Shown here: positions 43,430 to 54,847 of the stretch, piece after piece
How the letters are laid out: every line of letters starts with the position of its first letter
Position numbering within the stretch: the first letter of the stretch is position 1
Assembly (NCBI GenBank): GCA_018292915.2
Contig: JACVVK020000149.1
Coordinates: 1,145,001 to 1,209,000, forward strand
DNA from: Batillaria attramentaria
Lineage: Eukaryota > Mollusca > Gastropoda > Batillariidae
Direction: 5' to 3'
DNA length: 64,000 nt
The notes under the pieces: model-generated
What the model was told of the DNA's origin: nothing
The model's database searches: none
What the model saw: the letters and a program-made list of their open reading frames with translations, nothing else
Translations under genes and position numbers: made by a program

Positions 43430-44415
43430 GGTCTTCATACGATATTTTTGGAATGTGTGCCCCAGTGAAGGTGACTGAAGGTGTCCTTGAAAGCACTACA
43501 ATAATCATGGTAGACGTACATGGCCCACCATGACACTGACTCAGCAAGTTGGGAAGCGTTGGTGTAAGAGTTACGTACGCCCTGCTACTGTAGACTGCAC
43601 CAAAACTTGAGCCGGCATCTAATGAAGACAACGTGTTAGGAACACGTTTTATCGCAAGCCGCTGGGAAGCATTGGTGTAAAGATAGTTATGCCCTACGAA
43701 GGCACTCAGTGATTACGAAACTACCCCACTGAGCGCGGCAGGAACGGTCAAGGAAGGTATGTGATATGGCTTATCGGACACAGACACAACTAACTTGAGT
43801 TGCGCAGCATTGGTGTAAGAGTTACGGGGGTGGGTGGGTGGGTGTTTGGGGGTTTAACGTCCTTTTCCACCACATATGTAAGAGTTACGGAGTCAGTTTG
43901 TGTAAGAGTTATGTACGTGGTGTAAGAGTTACGTACGCACCGCAAGACTGCGCCAAAAGCGTCTGTTGAACTCAATGAGGTGTCCGTGAAAGTGATACGC
44001 AGGTGCATGAGCGGCTTGCCAGACTGACAAGTTGCCGGCAAAGTGCGGCGTTGGTGTAACGGTTACGCACGTACTGCAAGACTGTGCCAAAAACGTCTAG
44101 TGAACTGAGGTGTCCGTGAAAGTGATACCGACATAGGTACATGGCCTGCTAGACACAAGTCACAATGCGCGGCGTTGGTGTAAAACTGAGTTAGTTTAGT
44201 ACTTAGTGTAAGACTAAGAGTTACGTAGCAGGTGCGCACTGCAAGACTGCGTGATGCCCTGCCACAAGCATTGGTGTAATAGTTACGCCCTACAAAGGCA
44301 TTACGAGACTGCATCAAAGCTAATAAAAGTGTCCGTGTTTCTGAAAGTGATACTTGTACGTACCGGCATAGGTACACGGCCTACCAGACATTGACACACT
44401 TCGCGAAGCGTTGGT
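43430..44415. repeat. Degenerate 150-190 bp satellite, about six units
   Basis: Units share gcgttggtgtaagagttacg, gcaagactg.gccaaaa, gaggtgtccgtgaaagtgat and cataggtacatggcct in this order. Starts near 43545, 43668, 43806, 44047, 44168 and 44270 are recognisable, with indels between units. It is non-coding. Confidence 0.85.
43828..43876 (-). mobile_element. 49-bp SINE-A 3' end with 14-bp target-site duplication
   Basis: Only the C-rich tail and gacgttaaac block remain (minus strand). tgtaagagttacgg flanks it at 43814-43827 and 43877-43890. That sequence is also a motif of the surrounding satellite, so the duplication could partly pre-date the insertion. Confidence 0.8.
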
Positions 44416-44454
44416 TTGAAGGTCTGCGATCTCAACAAAAAGCCCCGAACATTT

Positions 44455-44960
44455 TTTTTTTTTTAACTGCGACTCCTGCGCCTGTGCATAATCCAGGCGA
44501 CTCTGTCACAGTTGCAAAGTTTTCAGCGCTTCGGGGATCCTTATAAAACCAGAGCGTGAGTTTGCAGTGTCTGCGTTGTGCTTTTGGTCAGTGAGCGAGA
44601 CACATCGCTACAGCGTCTAGCGGGTTTTGTGTGCTGCACGAGAAAACTAGCTACTGCGATCTTTCTCGCTCATTATCGAAACACAAACTGAGCTGTGAAA
44701 TCATGCTGCCCTTCGCTTTTATGGGTGTTTCACTGGGACGCTGTAAACTCTGTAACTGCCACGTGGGTGGGTGGGTGGGTATTTGGGGGCTTTAACGTCC
44801 TTTTCCACCACATACGGGTGATATCAAAGACGAGGCAACTGAGGATGAAAAAGCCATTTGGCCCCAGCCGGGATACCAACTCACGACCCTAGCATTAGAA
44901 GTCCAACGCTCTACCATTCGGCCACCCCGGCTCCCCAACTGCCACAGAGTTGCACAATCG
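44455..44960. mobile_element. Second copy of the 20292-type MITE, split by a SINE
   Basis: Left arm gcgactctgtcacagttgca at 44498-44517 and the interior (gcgcttcgggg, ttataaaaccagagcg) match 20255-20480. The right arm is divided at aactgccac by a SINE-A and resumes as agagttg after 44945. Confidence 0.85.
44763..44936 (-). mobile_element. SINE-A inserted in a MITE arm
   Basis: A minus-strand copy with a small body deletion. aactgccac is duplicated at 44754-44762 and 44937-44945. Confidence 0.94.
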
Positions 44961-45548
44961 GATAGTTGTTTTTAAACACACTGTTTTTGCCTATTTTTTG
45001 GAGATTGCAGACCTTTATGTGTTACACTTTTACGTCACTGCGACTGAGACGACCCACCGGGTCAGGGACATGCCTGAGCATTCAGCACGTGTGAAAAAGT
45101 AGAAACAGATTTCTCCGCGGCCGGCGAGATGCCAGAATGTGTAACACCATCCACGTAATTAGGGTCGCTCACGCCAAAGATGGGAGGGGATATGAATGGG
45201 TCGGGGTCGACTGGGGGGGGGGGGGGAATCTTTAGGGTGTAGAGGAGGTATGTCAGTGTCTGCGTCTTGCTGAGTACAGACCCTGTGAGCCATCGTGGTA
45301 ACCGGCACAGACGTGTTCTACTTCTTGGACAGAGTGCTGGAAGATGCATTACGTCAGGCGAGAGGGTTGATCGTTCGGGAAAGGAATTCTGTTGACAAGA
45401 ATTATGAACAACAGCCACGACAACAACAACAACAACAACAACAACAAGACTGTGACGTCTTAGGGTACTATTAGTGTGCTTGCCTTTTTAGAAATACATC
45501 AGTTGTGGCCGGGCAACCGCCAGAACTGACACTGACAGAACAGTCCTG

Positions 45549-45730
45549 GTGGGTGGAGTGGGTGGTAGTTTAACGTCCTTTTCCACCACGTAAGGGTGAT
45601 ATCAAAGACTGAGGGGCAACGAGAAAAAGGCCAGCACAAATATTTGGCCCCAGCCGGGATTGATTCGAACTCACGACCCGAGCGTTGAGAGTCCAACGCT
45701 CTACCATGCGGCAGCTATCTCGGCTCCCCG
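45549..45730 (-). mobile_element. SINE-A, full length
   Basis: Minus-strand head, B-box (with a small gattgattcgaac duplication), body and tail are recognisable. No clear target-site duplication. Confidence 0.9.
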
Positions 45731-45899
45731 CCACAACTGACAGCCCGAGGTTACTTTACTAATTCAAAAATGTACAGGGCATGTCGCCAGATGCCCCTTT
45801 CGACCCAAACGTACTCGTTTCGCCTACAGCACAGTCCAGTGATGCAAACAGCAGGTCCAGAGCCCGTGATTTCAGTTTTAGAGGAAGACGAACTGAGGG

Positions 45900-46330
45900 G
45901 CGAAGGACACAAATACACAGGGCCTCAAAATGCCTATATATTTCCTATTAACCTTAGGCATCATAAACACCCCTAAAAATGCTTCAGTCTAGAAACAATT
46001 ACTACCATGAACAGACCATTTAAGGGCACACACCTGACAGGGGTTTAAAAAAAAAGATTTGACTGTCTCCTTTCCGCTCAGGCCTCACGAACTGGAGTAA
46101 TGCACGTCTACTTTCTCTTTAGGATAGAGAGGCAGTTCACACAAATCCTCTTGCCTCACCTGTGTCCGACCTCTGTGCAAAACGTCCAAGCTTCACTGGC
46201 AGCTTGCCTCGCTTTGTGACCGCCTAGCTTGCACCTTATCCTACATCACACAAAAATCACGAAAACTGATCGCGCTTTTTCATGACAACAAAAATCACCG
46301 CAGACTAGCACACTTGCCAATCCTGTAAAC
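45900..46330 (+). repeat. Dispersed repeat family X, continuous copy
   Basis: Matches the 38490-38940 copy along its length, including acaaatacacagggcctc at the start and acaaaaatcacg near the end. Confidence 0.85.
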
Positions 46331-47400
46331 AAACTGTAAAAAAAAGAAAAAAAGAAAAAAAGAGTAAAAAAACAGAAACATTGGAAAAACACCTCTTTCT
46401 CCTTTTAGTTAACTGAGTGGTGCAAACGTACTCAAGTCAGGTCTAGAGTACTTTTTTATGTGATGACAAACGTTGCCCCTCTTACACTCATTTGTATGGA
46501 GAGTCACAGCGCATCTCCCTATGCATCTGATTACGGATTACACGAACAGGCAGCGTCGTACATTACCATTGCACGTTCTCACGAGAACGCTGATTATGCA
46601 CTTTCCGGGGCCTATTCTGGCTTGATTGACAGAGCAAGGGGGTTGCTGCTCATGTTTCGCAAAGTCCAGTAACCCGATCAAACGCGCGGGCTATGATATA
46701 CGTGCATTAGGTAATAAGGATATGGATGCAGAGGCGGGGGGGGGGGGGGGGGGGGGGGGAGAGAGGGCAGGGGGGGGGGGGGGGCTTACCGGGGTAGGGG
46801 GTGGAGGTAACGGAAAAAGTACATACACGCAGATGAGATAATCAAACTACTTACAAACTACTTTTATACTTGTGAAACAGCAGACATAAAGACAAACAAC
46901 ACTTGAACAGAGAGAAAACAAAAAGAACATCGGCAACAACAGCAGTACCGCAACTACAACCACCACCAGCACCACCACCACAACCAACAACAGCAACAAC
47001 AACAACGACAACAAAAGCAACAAAAGAACCCAATACCATTCGGCTATCCCCCCCCCCCCTTAACCCCCGACGATAACTGAGTTGTACCGGCAACATCTTC
47101 ATAACAACAGAACATCTGCTAAGCCTCATTCGGCCTTGATAGAAGGTCTGGTGTGACGTAAAAAAAAAAAATCAACGTTATGTTTCTTACGTGATCACTT
47201 GTGCATGAGCCATCTGCCGTCACCCAATCGTTGTCTTATCTCCTTCGCCTCTCTCTGAACTGTATGTTTCCTTGTTTTTTTCGCATGGTCACTATGATAT
47301 AGTCGTGCTGCTGCATCTCGTATTGTTATCGGACACCCGTACTCATTATTTAGGGTTCATGGGACAGCAAAAACGTCTCAGCTGGAACAGCCAACTGAGC
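46331..47400. other. No gene recognised; extreme G-run
   Basis: A G-run of about 24 at 46736-46759 and another at 46770-46784. A/C-rich (ACC, CAA) sequence covers 46945-47030 and a C-run is at 47048-47059. Frame 46460-46672 has no known motif. Confidence 0.45.
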
Positions 47401-47411
47401 AGGTAGAGTAT

Positions 47412-47594
47412 TGAAATTTAAATAGCTGAGCTGACCCTTCGCACCACGTGATTGTAATGTGTTTATGTCCGGTGTGTGAGAGAATGCGTGTGATTCACGT
47501 GAGCGTGCGTGTTGGGTTCAGTTCGCGGCGCTTTGAGCCGAATCATGAAATTGGGTAAAGCGCCTATACAATACTATTATTATTATTATTATTA
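47412..47594 (+). mobile_element. SINE-B 3' fragment
   Basis: From aaatttaaatagctgagctg to the gcgctttgagcc / aaagcgcc stem and (ATT)n. The tRNA head is absent. Confidence 0.92.
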
Positions 47595-47599
47595 AGACA

Positions 47600-47663
47600 G
47601 TCCTCAAGGTTTGGTTCCCAGCCAGGATCCAAACTCACGACTGACCAGACCACTGAACGTCCA
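47600..47663 (-). mobile_element. SINE-A head remnant
   Basis: Short minus-strand head piece (cagccaggatccaaactcac), lying between the inverted SINE-B copies. Confidence 0.6.
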
Positions 47664-48057
47664 ATAATAATAATAATAATGAGTATTATATAGGCGCTTT
47701 ACCCGATTTCATGAATCGGCTCAAAGCGCCGCGAACTGAACCCAACACGCACGCTCACGTGAATCACACGCATTCTCTCATACACTGGACATAAACACAT
47801 GACAGTCACGTGGTGCGAAGGGTCAGCTCAGCTATTTAAATTTTGGAAATTAGAATTGCATTTATTTTTCAAATTTGGTGGGCTGAACATTTCCAAAGCA
47901 GAGGGGGGGGAGAAAGCCGGAGTACCCGGAGAGAACTCCCGACGATCGGCCCGAACGAACTGTGCCACATACGAGAAGGAAAAAATTCGTTGCCCCGAGT
48001 GGGACTCGAACCCCTCGCATTGGTGAAAAGTCTCCTCACCACTAGACCACCGACCAC
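47664..48057 (-). mobile_element. SINE-B, full length with tRNA head and L2-type tail
   Basis: On the minus strand the head has ggtggtctagtggtgaggag (A-box region) and a B-box ggttcgagtccc near 48005-48016. A body block, gttctctccgggtactccgg, is followed by the tail stem gcgctttgagcc / gtaaagcgcc and (ATT)n at 47664-47680. The tail resembles that of the L2/CR1-type LINE ends in this window, so I infer that an L2-like LINE mobilised it. Confidence 0.92.
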
Positions 48058-48349
48058 CCCAGAACACTGAGCGGTTTGGACATCGGACCAATTCGTATTA
48101 TGCTAACAGGTGTAGTGTGCCATTCCTTTGCCTGTTGTGAGTCTCACCGGCTTTGTCTGTGTCTGTTACTAGTTTGTGGATGCATAAACAGATCCTAGGA
48201 ATCCGTGAATCCTGACGATGAAGATGGACTTATACTAATGTCTGACGGCGGCGTCGGCGGTACAAACTGGCTGTAGACTTTGCGAAGGACATTCCGGCTG
48301 AAGATAGAAGCCAGAGTGTGCTGGAATCCCGCTGATGGAGGCAGTGGTG

Positions 48350-49740
48350 ATGGTGGTGGTGGTGCTATCAGCGTATTCCTCAATGAGTTCCTACTAGTAC
48401 GTACTGGAGCGCCGGTATAGCTGCATCCTTGCCATAGACAGCTTGAGTTCACAACGAGAGTCGCAATGTATGTCTTCAGTCCACTCGTTCCTGACTCGCA
48501 TGCAATGGAGACTGGTTAGTTCACCTCTGGTTTCGTCACTAGGGACAGGAAAACGAACCCCATTTTGGCCTTGGTTGTTGTTGTTGTTGCTGCTGTTGTT
48601 GTGTTGTTGTTGTTGTTGCTGTTGTTGTGGTGGTGGTGGTGGTGGTATCAGCGAGAGACCGGAAGCAAAGGCACTCGCGAAAATAAGCTAGGCTACGGCA
48701 CTTCTCCTCCTCTTTAAATAACGCCTTGCTGATCAGATCACAGGTTTTGCTCCTTCATGTAAGCTACTTGAAAACGTTTTTGGGTAGTTTAGGTTTAGCA
48801 GAAGGTTTGAGTAAGTTAGTATTTGAAGTTGTAACTTTCTGGGAAGTGCAGAGTCCCGAATACTGAAATGTGACAGTTAGTACAACCTTTGAGTCCATCT
48901 CGTATTTCAGTATTTTGTTTGGAGTTGGCCCGGTTAAAATACTTGTTTGCCGCCTTTGGATACCCTTTGGATAGGCGTTTGGGTCATTTCTAGAGGCAGA
49001 TGGAGCGCTGAGTGTTACGTTATTTGAAATTGAAACAGCGACCTGATTCCTGGAGTAGCACAGGATGTGCCCGCTTCCTGGCTGTCTATGTATGTTTCGG
49101 CTGGTGGTATGTCTTTCTCAGTGAGTCCCTACCCTTCTGGAACGCAGGCACTGCTACATCCTTTCGAAAGACAAGTTCACAACGAGAGTCGCAATGTATG
49201 TCAGTCCACGCGTTACACGCATGCAAGGGAGACTAGTTAGCTCACCTTGGTTTCGTTCGTTATAGCAGCAGAGAGGGATAAAACAAACAAACAAACTAAC
49301 AAAAACATGCTGGCCTTGGGGTTTTCAGTTGTTATTGTTGTTGTTGTTGCTGAAATGGACCACGGGCCGGTACTGTTGCATCGTTGCCAAACTTGACAGG
49401 TTCACAAAGTCAGGTCTCAGTATACGCAGTTATGTCATCAGTTCACGCGTTACTCGCATGCAAGGGAGACTGGTTCGGTCACCTCTAGGTTTCGTTCATT
49501 AGCGACAGGGGAACGAAATCATGTTGACCTTTAGTTGTTATTATCAGGTTATTGTTGTTGTTTCTGGTGTTGGATTGACGGTATTCCTCAATGAGTCCCT
49601 ACCCTTCTGGAACGCGGCCAGTACTGCATCCTTGCCAAAGACAAGTTCACAAAGTATGGTGTGGTCGCAATTTCTCTTGAGTCCACGAGTTACATACATG
49701 GTCGCCCATGCGACTGAGGGAGATCCTGGTTGATTCACAC
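48350..49740. repeat. Degenerate tandem array, four units of about 200-250 bp with spacer
   Basis: Units near 48375-48600, 49110-49340, 49365-49560 and 49575-49740 share tcctcaatgagtccctac, ctgcatccttgccaaagaca, ttcacaa.gagagtcgcaat, catgcaagggagactggtt and a (TTG)n stretch. The 48610-49100 interval between units 1 and 2 is unrelated. No shared reading frame is maintained. Confidence 0.85.
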
Positions 49741-49951
49741 CCCCCCCCTCCTTTTTCTAGTGACCAGTGGTCGGTGGTGGGGAGGAGGGGGGGGGGGTAG
49801 TTGGGTTTTCCCCTCGGAAAGGTTGGTATCCGGCCGGAACTGGTTCCACGTACGTCAGGTAAAACAAAACGGATACAGATGTCCCGCTGAACAAGTTAGA
49901 TAACTACCGTGGGCACTGACTGAGAAAGGAATGCTGCACGTCACTTGTAAC

Positions 49952-49963
<12 letters not shown>

Positions 49964-50038
<75 letters not shown>
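49964..50038. repeat. (CA)n and (GA)n
   Basis: (CA)n 49957-50000 then (GA)n to 50038. A family Y LINE-tail fragment (aaaactttatttttcaacgg) follows at 50050-50120. Confidence 0.95.
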
Positions 50039-50152
50039 GTCAAGAATCAAGAAAACTTTATTTTTCAACGGTAGAGGTAGTTAATGTGAAACTGACAGTC
50101 AATTTTGATACCTGGCGTTGCTAATTCTAGTAGTATCTATCTAAATAGAAAA

Positions 50153-50155
<3 letters not shown>

Positions 50156-50224
<69 letters not shown>
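50156..50224. repeat. (CA)n microsatellite
   Basis: A pure (CA)n of about 68 bp. Confidence 0.97.
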
Positions 50225-50226
<2 letters not shown>

Positions 50227-50229
50227 CGC

Positions 50230-50450
50230 CACCACCACTCAGCACTGCCAATGATAAACAAATGATCACCCCAAAGCACCAACACAAAAAATGTGGACCA
50301 AAGCAGGCGGAGGTGAATAATAAATATCTTGTCTCCTCCATACGGCACATTACCAGCATCGCCACCGCGCCACCACTGTCGTCATGAACAAACGATCACC
50401 CCAAGGAAATCCGGCAACGGAGAAACAAAATGTGGACCCGCAAAGCAGAG
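50230..50450. repeat. Roughly 120-bp tandem duplication
   Basis: Blocks aaacaaatgatcaccccaaag / gaacaaacgatcaccccaag, aaatgtgga.ccaa and gcggaggtg / gcagaggtg repeat at about 50255-50320 and 50385-50460. Confidence 0.75.
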
Positions 50451-50586
50451 GTGCATTGTACATGTTTTGTCTCACCCACACAATGCATAATGACCAGATG
50501 ACAGTGACCCTGCTGCTGGTCAGGTTCAAACAGAAGCTGGCTCCAGCTGGCTGCAACAAGTGACGAAGTCAGTGCAATGCAACGCT

Positions 50587-50747
50587 TTATCCGGCTGGCA
50601 TCCGGTTCAGTCTACATACGGGACATCTCGGCGCGACATTGACCTTCAACACCGTCTCTAAATATTCCGTCCCGACGTCCTCAATCACTTCAGCTTGGCA
50701 CTCATGCAAATAGTTCACGAAAGACTGAGGCAAATTGTCATTTGTGT
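50587..50747 (-). CDS. Candidate terminal exon, gene unrecognised
   Basis: On the minus strand an acceptor-like site (pyrimidine-rich, ending aaatcaaacag at 50748-50758) is followed by an open frame of about 53 codons. It includes DNLPQSFVNYLHECQAEVIE and ends VNVAPRCPVCRLNRMPAG with a stop at 50587-50589. The residue mix is protein-like and contains a C-P-V-C pair. The frame remains open upstream of the acceptor until a SINE-A at 50834. I know no family match, and no other exon was found. Confidence 0.3.
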
Positions 50748-50833
50748 CTGTTTGATTTGGGGAGGATGTGGACAGCAAAGTAACAGGGGGAGCCACTGAC
50801 CAACTGCATGATCGCACGATGGAAGACGACCTA

Positions 50834-50999
50834 GTGGGTGGGTGGGTGGGTGTTTGGGAGTTTAACATCCGTTTCCGCCACGTAAGGGTGATATGAAAGA
50901 CAGGGCAACGAAAAAAAAAAAAAAAAAGGCCAGCACAAATATTTGGCCCCAGCTGGGATTTGAAAGTCCAACGATCTACAATTCGGCTATTCCGCGGCT
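50834..50999 (-). mobile_element. SINE-A with deletion of the B-box and an internal A-run
   Basis: The minus-strand body and tail are clear, but about 20 bp covering the B-box (gctgggatttgaaagtccaa junction at 50952-50971) are missing, and the gaaaaaggcc part has grown to 17 A. Confidence 0.88.
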
Positions 51000-51000
51000 G

Positions 51001-51190
51001 AGGAAATTACTGGAAGGCCGGCTTTGCCAAAAAAAAGGGGGGGGGGGACGTTTTAAGATTGCCCTTGAAAATAGACAGTGCGGGCGCATTTCTCAGATTT
51101 GCAGGCAGAGAATTCCAAAAAGGTTTGATCGACAAAAACTGAAAGAGCGCTCGCCAAAAGATTTCAAGGTGCGTTTGTGGATTTTGAGAA
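51001..51190 (-). pseudogene. L2/CR1-type LINE ORF2 C-terminal fragment
   Basis: The minus-strand frame contains PFWNSLPANLRNAPALSIFK then GNLKT at about 51140-51050, followed by a G-run on the plus strand that disrupts the end. It aligns with the LINE remnant at 33850-33910 and with the C-termini at 3548 and 5324. Confidence 0.8.
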
Positions 51191-51489
51191 ACCAGACGAC
51201 GACTGTGGCCGGAGGGTTCGCGACGGTTGACAGAGATAAAAGAGATAAAATACAGAGGACGGTTTGGGTGGGGATGGTGGTGGGGATGGGGGCTTGGGGT
51301 GAGGGTGAACGGCGCGGGTGGGGGCCGGTGGGGGGGGGGGGGCGGGACTATGATGGGGGCTCTGGGATGCCAGTGCCAGCCTGCCCCGTTCTCCCCTTGA
51401 AATATTGCCACTTCAACTGGTGCAGGCAAAGGCAATGACACCAGTCATGTAGAAAAAAAAAAAACACAAAAAAACAATAGCACTGACAG

Positions 51490-51860
51490 CCAGATTCTTT
51501 GTCACATCCTATCTTCCCTCACAATCACCAGCACTTGGCACGTACAGTTCGGGCGCGAGACTGAGACGGCCTTGACCTTGACCTCGTATGATGCTTCGCG
51601 TGATTGTAGGATGTGGAACATTTGGCAACATGTGGAGATCAGGTCTGGTGCCGAGTGCTTCCGTTCATTCACTCTTTCGCGGGGTGACTTTTGCGGACTG
51701 AGCCCTTTTGACAATGATTAATGATTGGCACAGTATACGGACACAATCAGTGCTGGTGGCGTGTGGTTTTGTACATTAGCGTAAGAGTGATTGTAGGAAC
51801 TGCCTTGACACAGTCGAACGGCCGGGGTTTCGCGGCCCAGTTTTCGTCAGTTGGGCCGTT
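51490..51860. repeat. Segmental array copy 1 (B block only)
   Basis: Contains cgtatgatgcttcgcgtgat, tttggcaacatgtgga, ttttgacaatgattaatgat and gtgattgtaggaactgcctt, in the same order as copies at 52690 and 54360. Confidence 0.85.
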
Positions 51861-51902
51861 TCAGTTCCCTTAAACTGAGGAAGGCTAAAACACCAGATGA
51901 CT

Positions 51903-52091
51903 GGTGGGTTGTTTGAGGGCTTAACGACTCGATATCACCACCACATACGGGAGATATCAAAGACGGGGCAACGAGGAAAACGCCAGCACAAATACTTGGC
52001 GCATGGCCCCAGCCGCCGCTGGGATTCGAACTCAGGACCCGAGCATTGAAAGTTCAACGCTCTGCCGCTCGGCTATCCTATCCGGCTCTCC
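51903..52091 (-). mobile_element. SINE-A, diverged
   Basis: Minus-strand copy with small duplications in the body (ggcgcatggccccagccgccgc region). Confidence 0.87.
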
Positions 52092-52097
52092 GAAAAC

Positions 52098-52158
<61 letters not shown>
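52098..52158. repeat. (GA)n microsatellite
   Basis: A pure (GA)n of about 60 bp between two SINE-A copies. Confidence 0.97.
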
Positions 52159-52161
<3 letters not shown>

Positions 52162-52196
52162 AGGGCTTAGCCGATCCGTGCAACTAAAACACAAGA

Positions 52197-52369
52197 GTGG
52201 GGTGGGAGTTTAGGAATTTCACGTCCTTTTCCACCAGGTAAGGGTGATATCAAAGACGGGGCAACGAGAAAAAGGCCAGCACAAATATTTGGCCCCGGTC
52301 AGGATTCGAACTCACGGCCCGAGCATGGAGAGTCCAATGCTCTACCATTCGGTTTTCCCGGCTCCGTCC
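52197..52369 (-). mobile_element. SINE-A with 13-bp target-site duplication
   Basis: Full-length minus-strand copy. ctaaaacacaaga is repeated at 52184-52196 and 52370-52382. Confidence 0.94.
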
Positions 52370-52419
52370 CTAAAACACAAGAAGTGAGTTGCGAAAATAC
52401 ACGACTATAAAAGTGAATG

Positions 52420-53186
52420 CGTTCTACAATTGTCTAGGACACGCATCTAGCACTGCGACTCCGCTACTTTCAATCAGTCTTTACGATGTGCACGAGACGG
52501 CCTCAGATAATTAGTGTTTAGACGGTGGAACATTGACAGACAGTCACGACTTAAATCATTCATCCTGTTTTGACCTTCATATCTGAAAATACAACAACAA
52601 TCAAAGTCTTTTCAACAGGGCCAGAGAAACTAGGATTAGGAAACTAGGGTTAAAGAAGTTCACATTGTGTTGAGATGGATTACTCAGCCTCAGCCTCACC
52701 CGGCGTGTGTGGTGTTTCGTGTGATAGAAGGTTGTAGAACACTTTGGCAACATGTAGATTTCGAGTGCTGAGAACAGCCGTACATTCATTCTGTTACTTT
52801 TAGGCGACTGTGTCGGCGCCGTGGGTCCCCGCTTTGACAATGATTAAGGACTGGCGCAGCATCAGGACACATGTCTTTGGTTTTGAAAGTGATTGTAGGA
52901 ACTGCCTTGGCATAGCTAGACAGGTTTCCCTGGCATTGCACTTACAGCTTAGACCCAGCTGCTCTCTCTCTCTCTCTCTCTCTCTCTGTCTTTTTCTCCT
53001 CCCCCCCCCCCCCCCCGCTCCCGGTTTGATGTTGTCGTTTTTTTGTTTGTTTGTTTGTTTTTTAACCCTTTTATGTAGAATAGCAGGACAGCTTGTAAGA
53101 CAGGCAGCAATGCCTAAATCCTCTATCCTGAATAAAAAACAAACAAAACACGTTTCATCATCATCATCATCATTATCATCATCATC

Positions 53187-53240
<54 letters not shown>

Positions 53241-53303
53241 AGTGGCCAGATAACTGCTCCACCAGCCCTCCACTGACCACCATACCACTGTACCTGACAT
53301 GAC

Positions 53304-53338
<35 letters not shown>

Positions 53339-53592
53339 CCATCACCATCGCCATCGCCATCGCCAACGAAAATCGGCATCCAACCAATTAAACAAACAGG
53401 TAAAACGCATATCATATATTCTTCTGTCCTCTTTGTCACTGGACGTTGGGTTTAAACCTCATAAACTGAAAAGACACAAAAAAGTTATTTGTGAAATTAA
53501 CAAATCCACGTAATGTAGTAATACGAGAATGCGAAAGGGATTTGCTTTCTATATTTATGTCCGCGAGAAAGGTCAGCACACGATGTGGCTGG
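52420..53592. repeat. Segmental array copy 2
   Basis: Blocks run in the order A (gtgcacgagacggcc ... tagacggtggaacattgaca), B (ttggcaacatgtagattt ... tgattgtaggaactgcct), C ((CT)n, tagaatagcaggacagcttgta, gcaatgcctaaatcctctat, (CAT)n) and D (gtagtaatacgagaatgcga). Copy 3 repeats this order. It is non-coding and contains (CT)n and (CAT)n at 52963-53337. Confidence 0.88.
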
Positions 53593-53965
<373 letters not shown>

Positions 53966-54810
53966 AGCGCATTCAGTGTTCATGATGTGCGCGAGTTGGC
54001 ATGGGACATGTATTGCGTACACGATGGAACACTGACATATCACGAAGGCATTCATTTTACGTTGGCCTTCTTATCTGAAAGTACAGCTACACTGTCTTTA
54101 CAATATTACTAGGATTAGAGAAACTCGCATGTCTATAGGGGAACCGGGATAGCCGAACGGTAGAACGTTGGACTTTCAATGTTCGGTTCGTCAGTTCGAA
54201 TCCCGGCTAGGGCCAAATATTTGTGTTGGACTTTTTCTCGTTGCCCCGTCTTTAATAACACGCTTGTGGGGTGGAAAAGGACGTTAAACCCTCAAACACC
54301 CACCCACCCACGCACCCACCGAACCACGTGTCTTGAAATGGATTCCCCAGTCAGCCATCCTTGACCTGGTGTGGTGCTTTGTGTGACTGTAGGGTGTAGA
54401 ATATTTTGGCAAGATGTGGATTTCTAGTGCTGAGAATAGCCGCACAGTCACTCCTCCAGACGACTGAGTCCCTTTTGACAATGATTAATGACTGGAACAG
54501 TATATGGAAACAAAGCTGGTGGCTTTATTTTTGTACTTTGTACTGTGAAAGTGATTGTAGGAACTGCCTTGGCACAGTTACGTAAGTTTCGTGACATTGA
54601 TTAGGGCTGAAGGCCACTCTCTCTCTTTCCTTTAGATAGTTAATACTTTTGTTTGTTTGTTTGTTTTCTCTCTCTCTTTTTTCCTCCCCCCCCCCTTGTT
54701 TTGATGTTGTCTTTTTACCCTTTAACGTAGAATAGCTGGACAGCTTGTAAGACAGGCAGCAATGCCTAAATGCTCTATCCTGAATTAAAAAACGTTCCAT
54801 CCTCCTCCTC

Positions 54811-54847
<37 letters not shown>

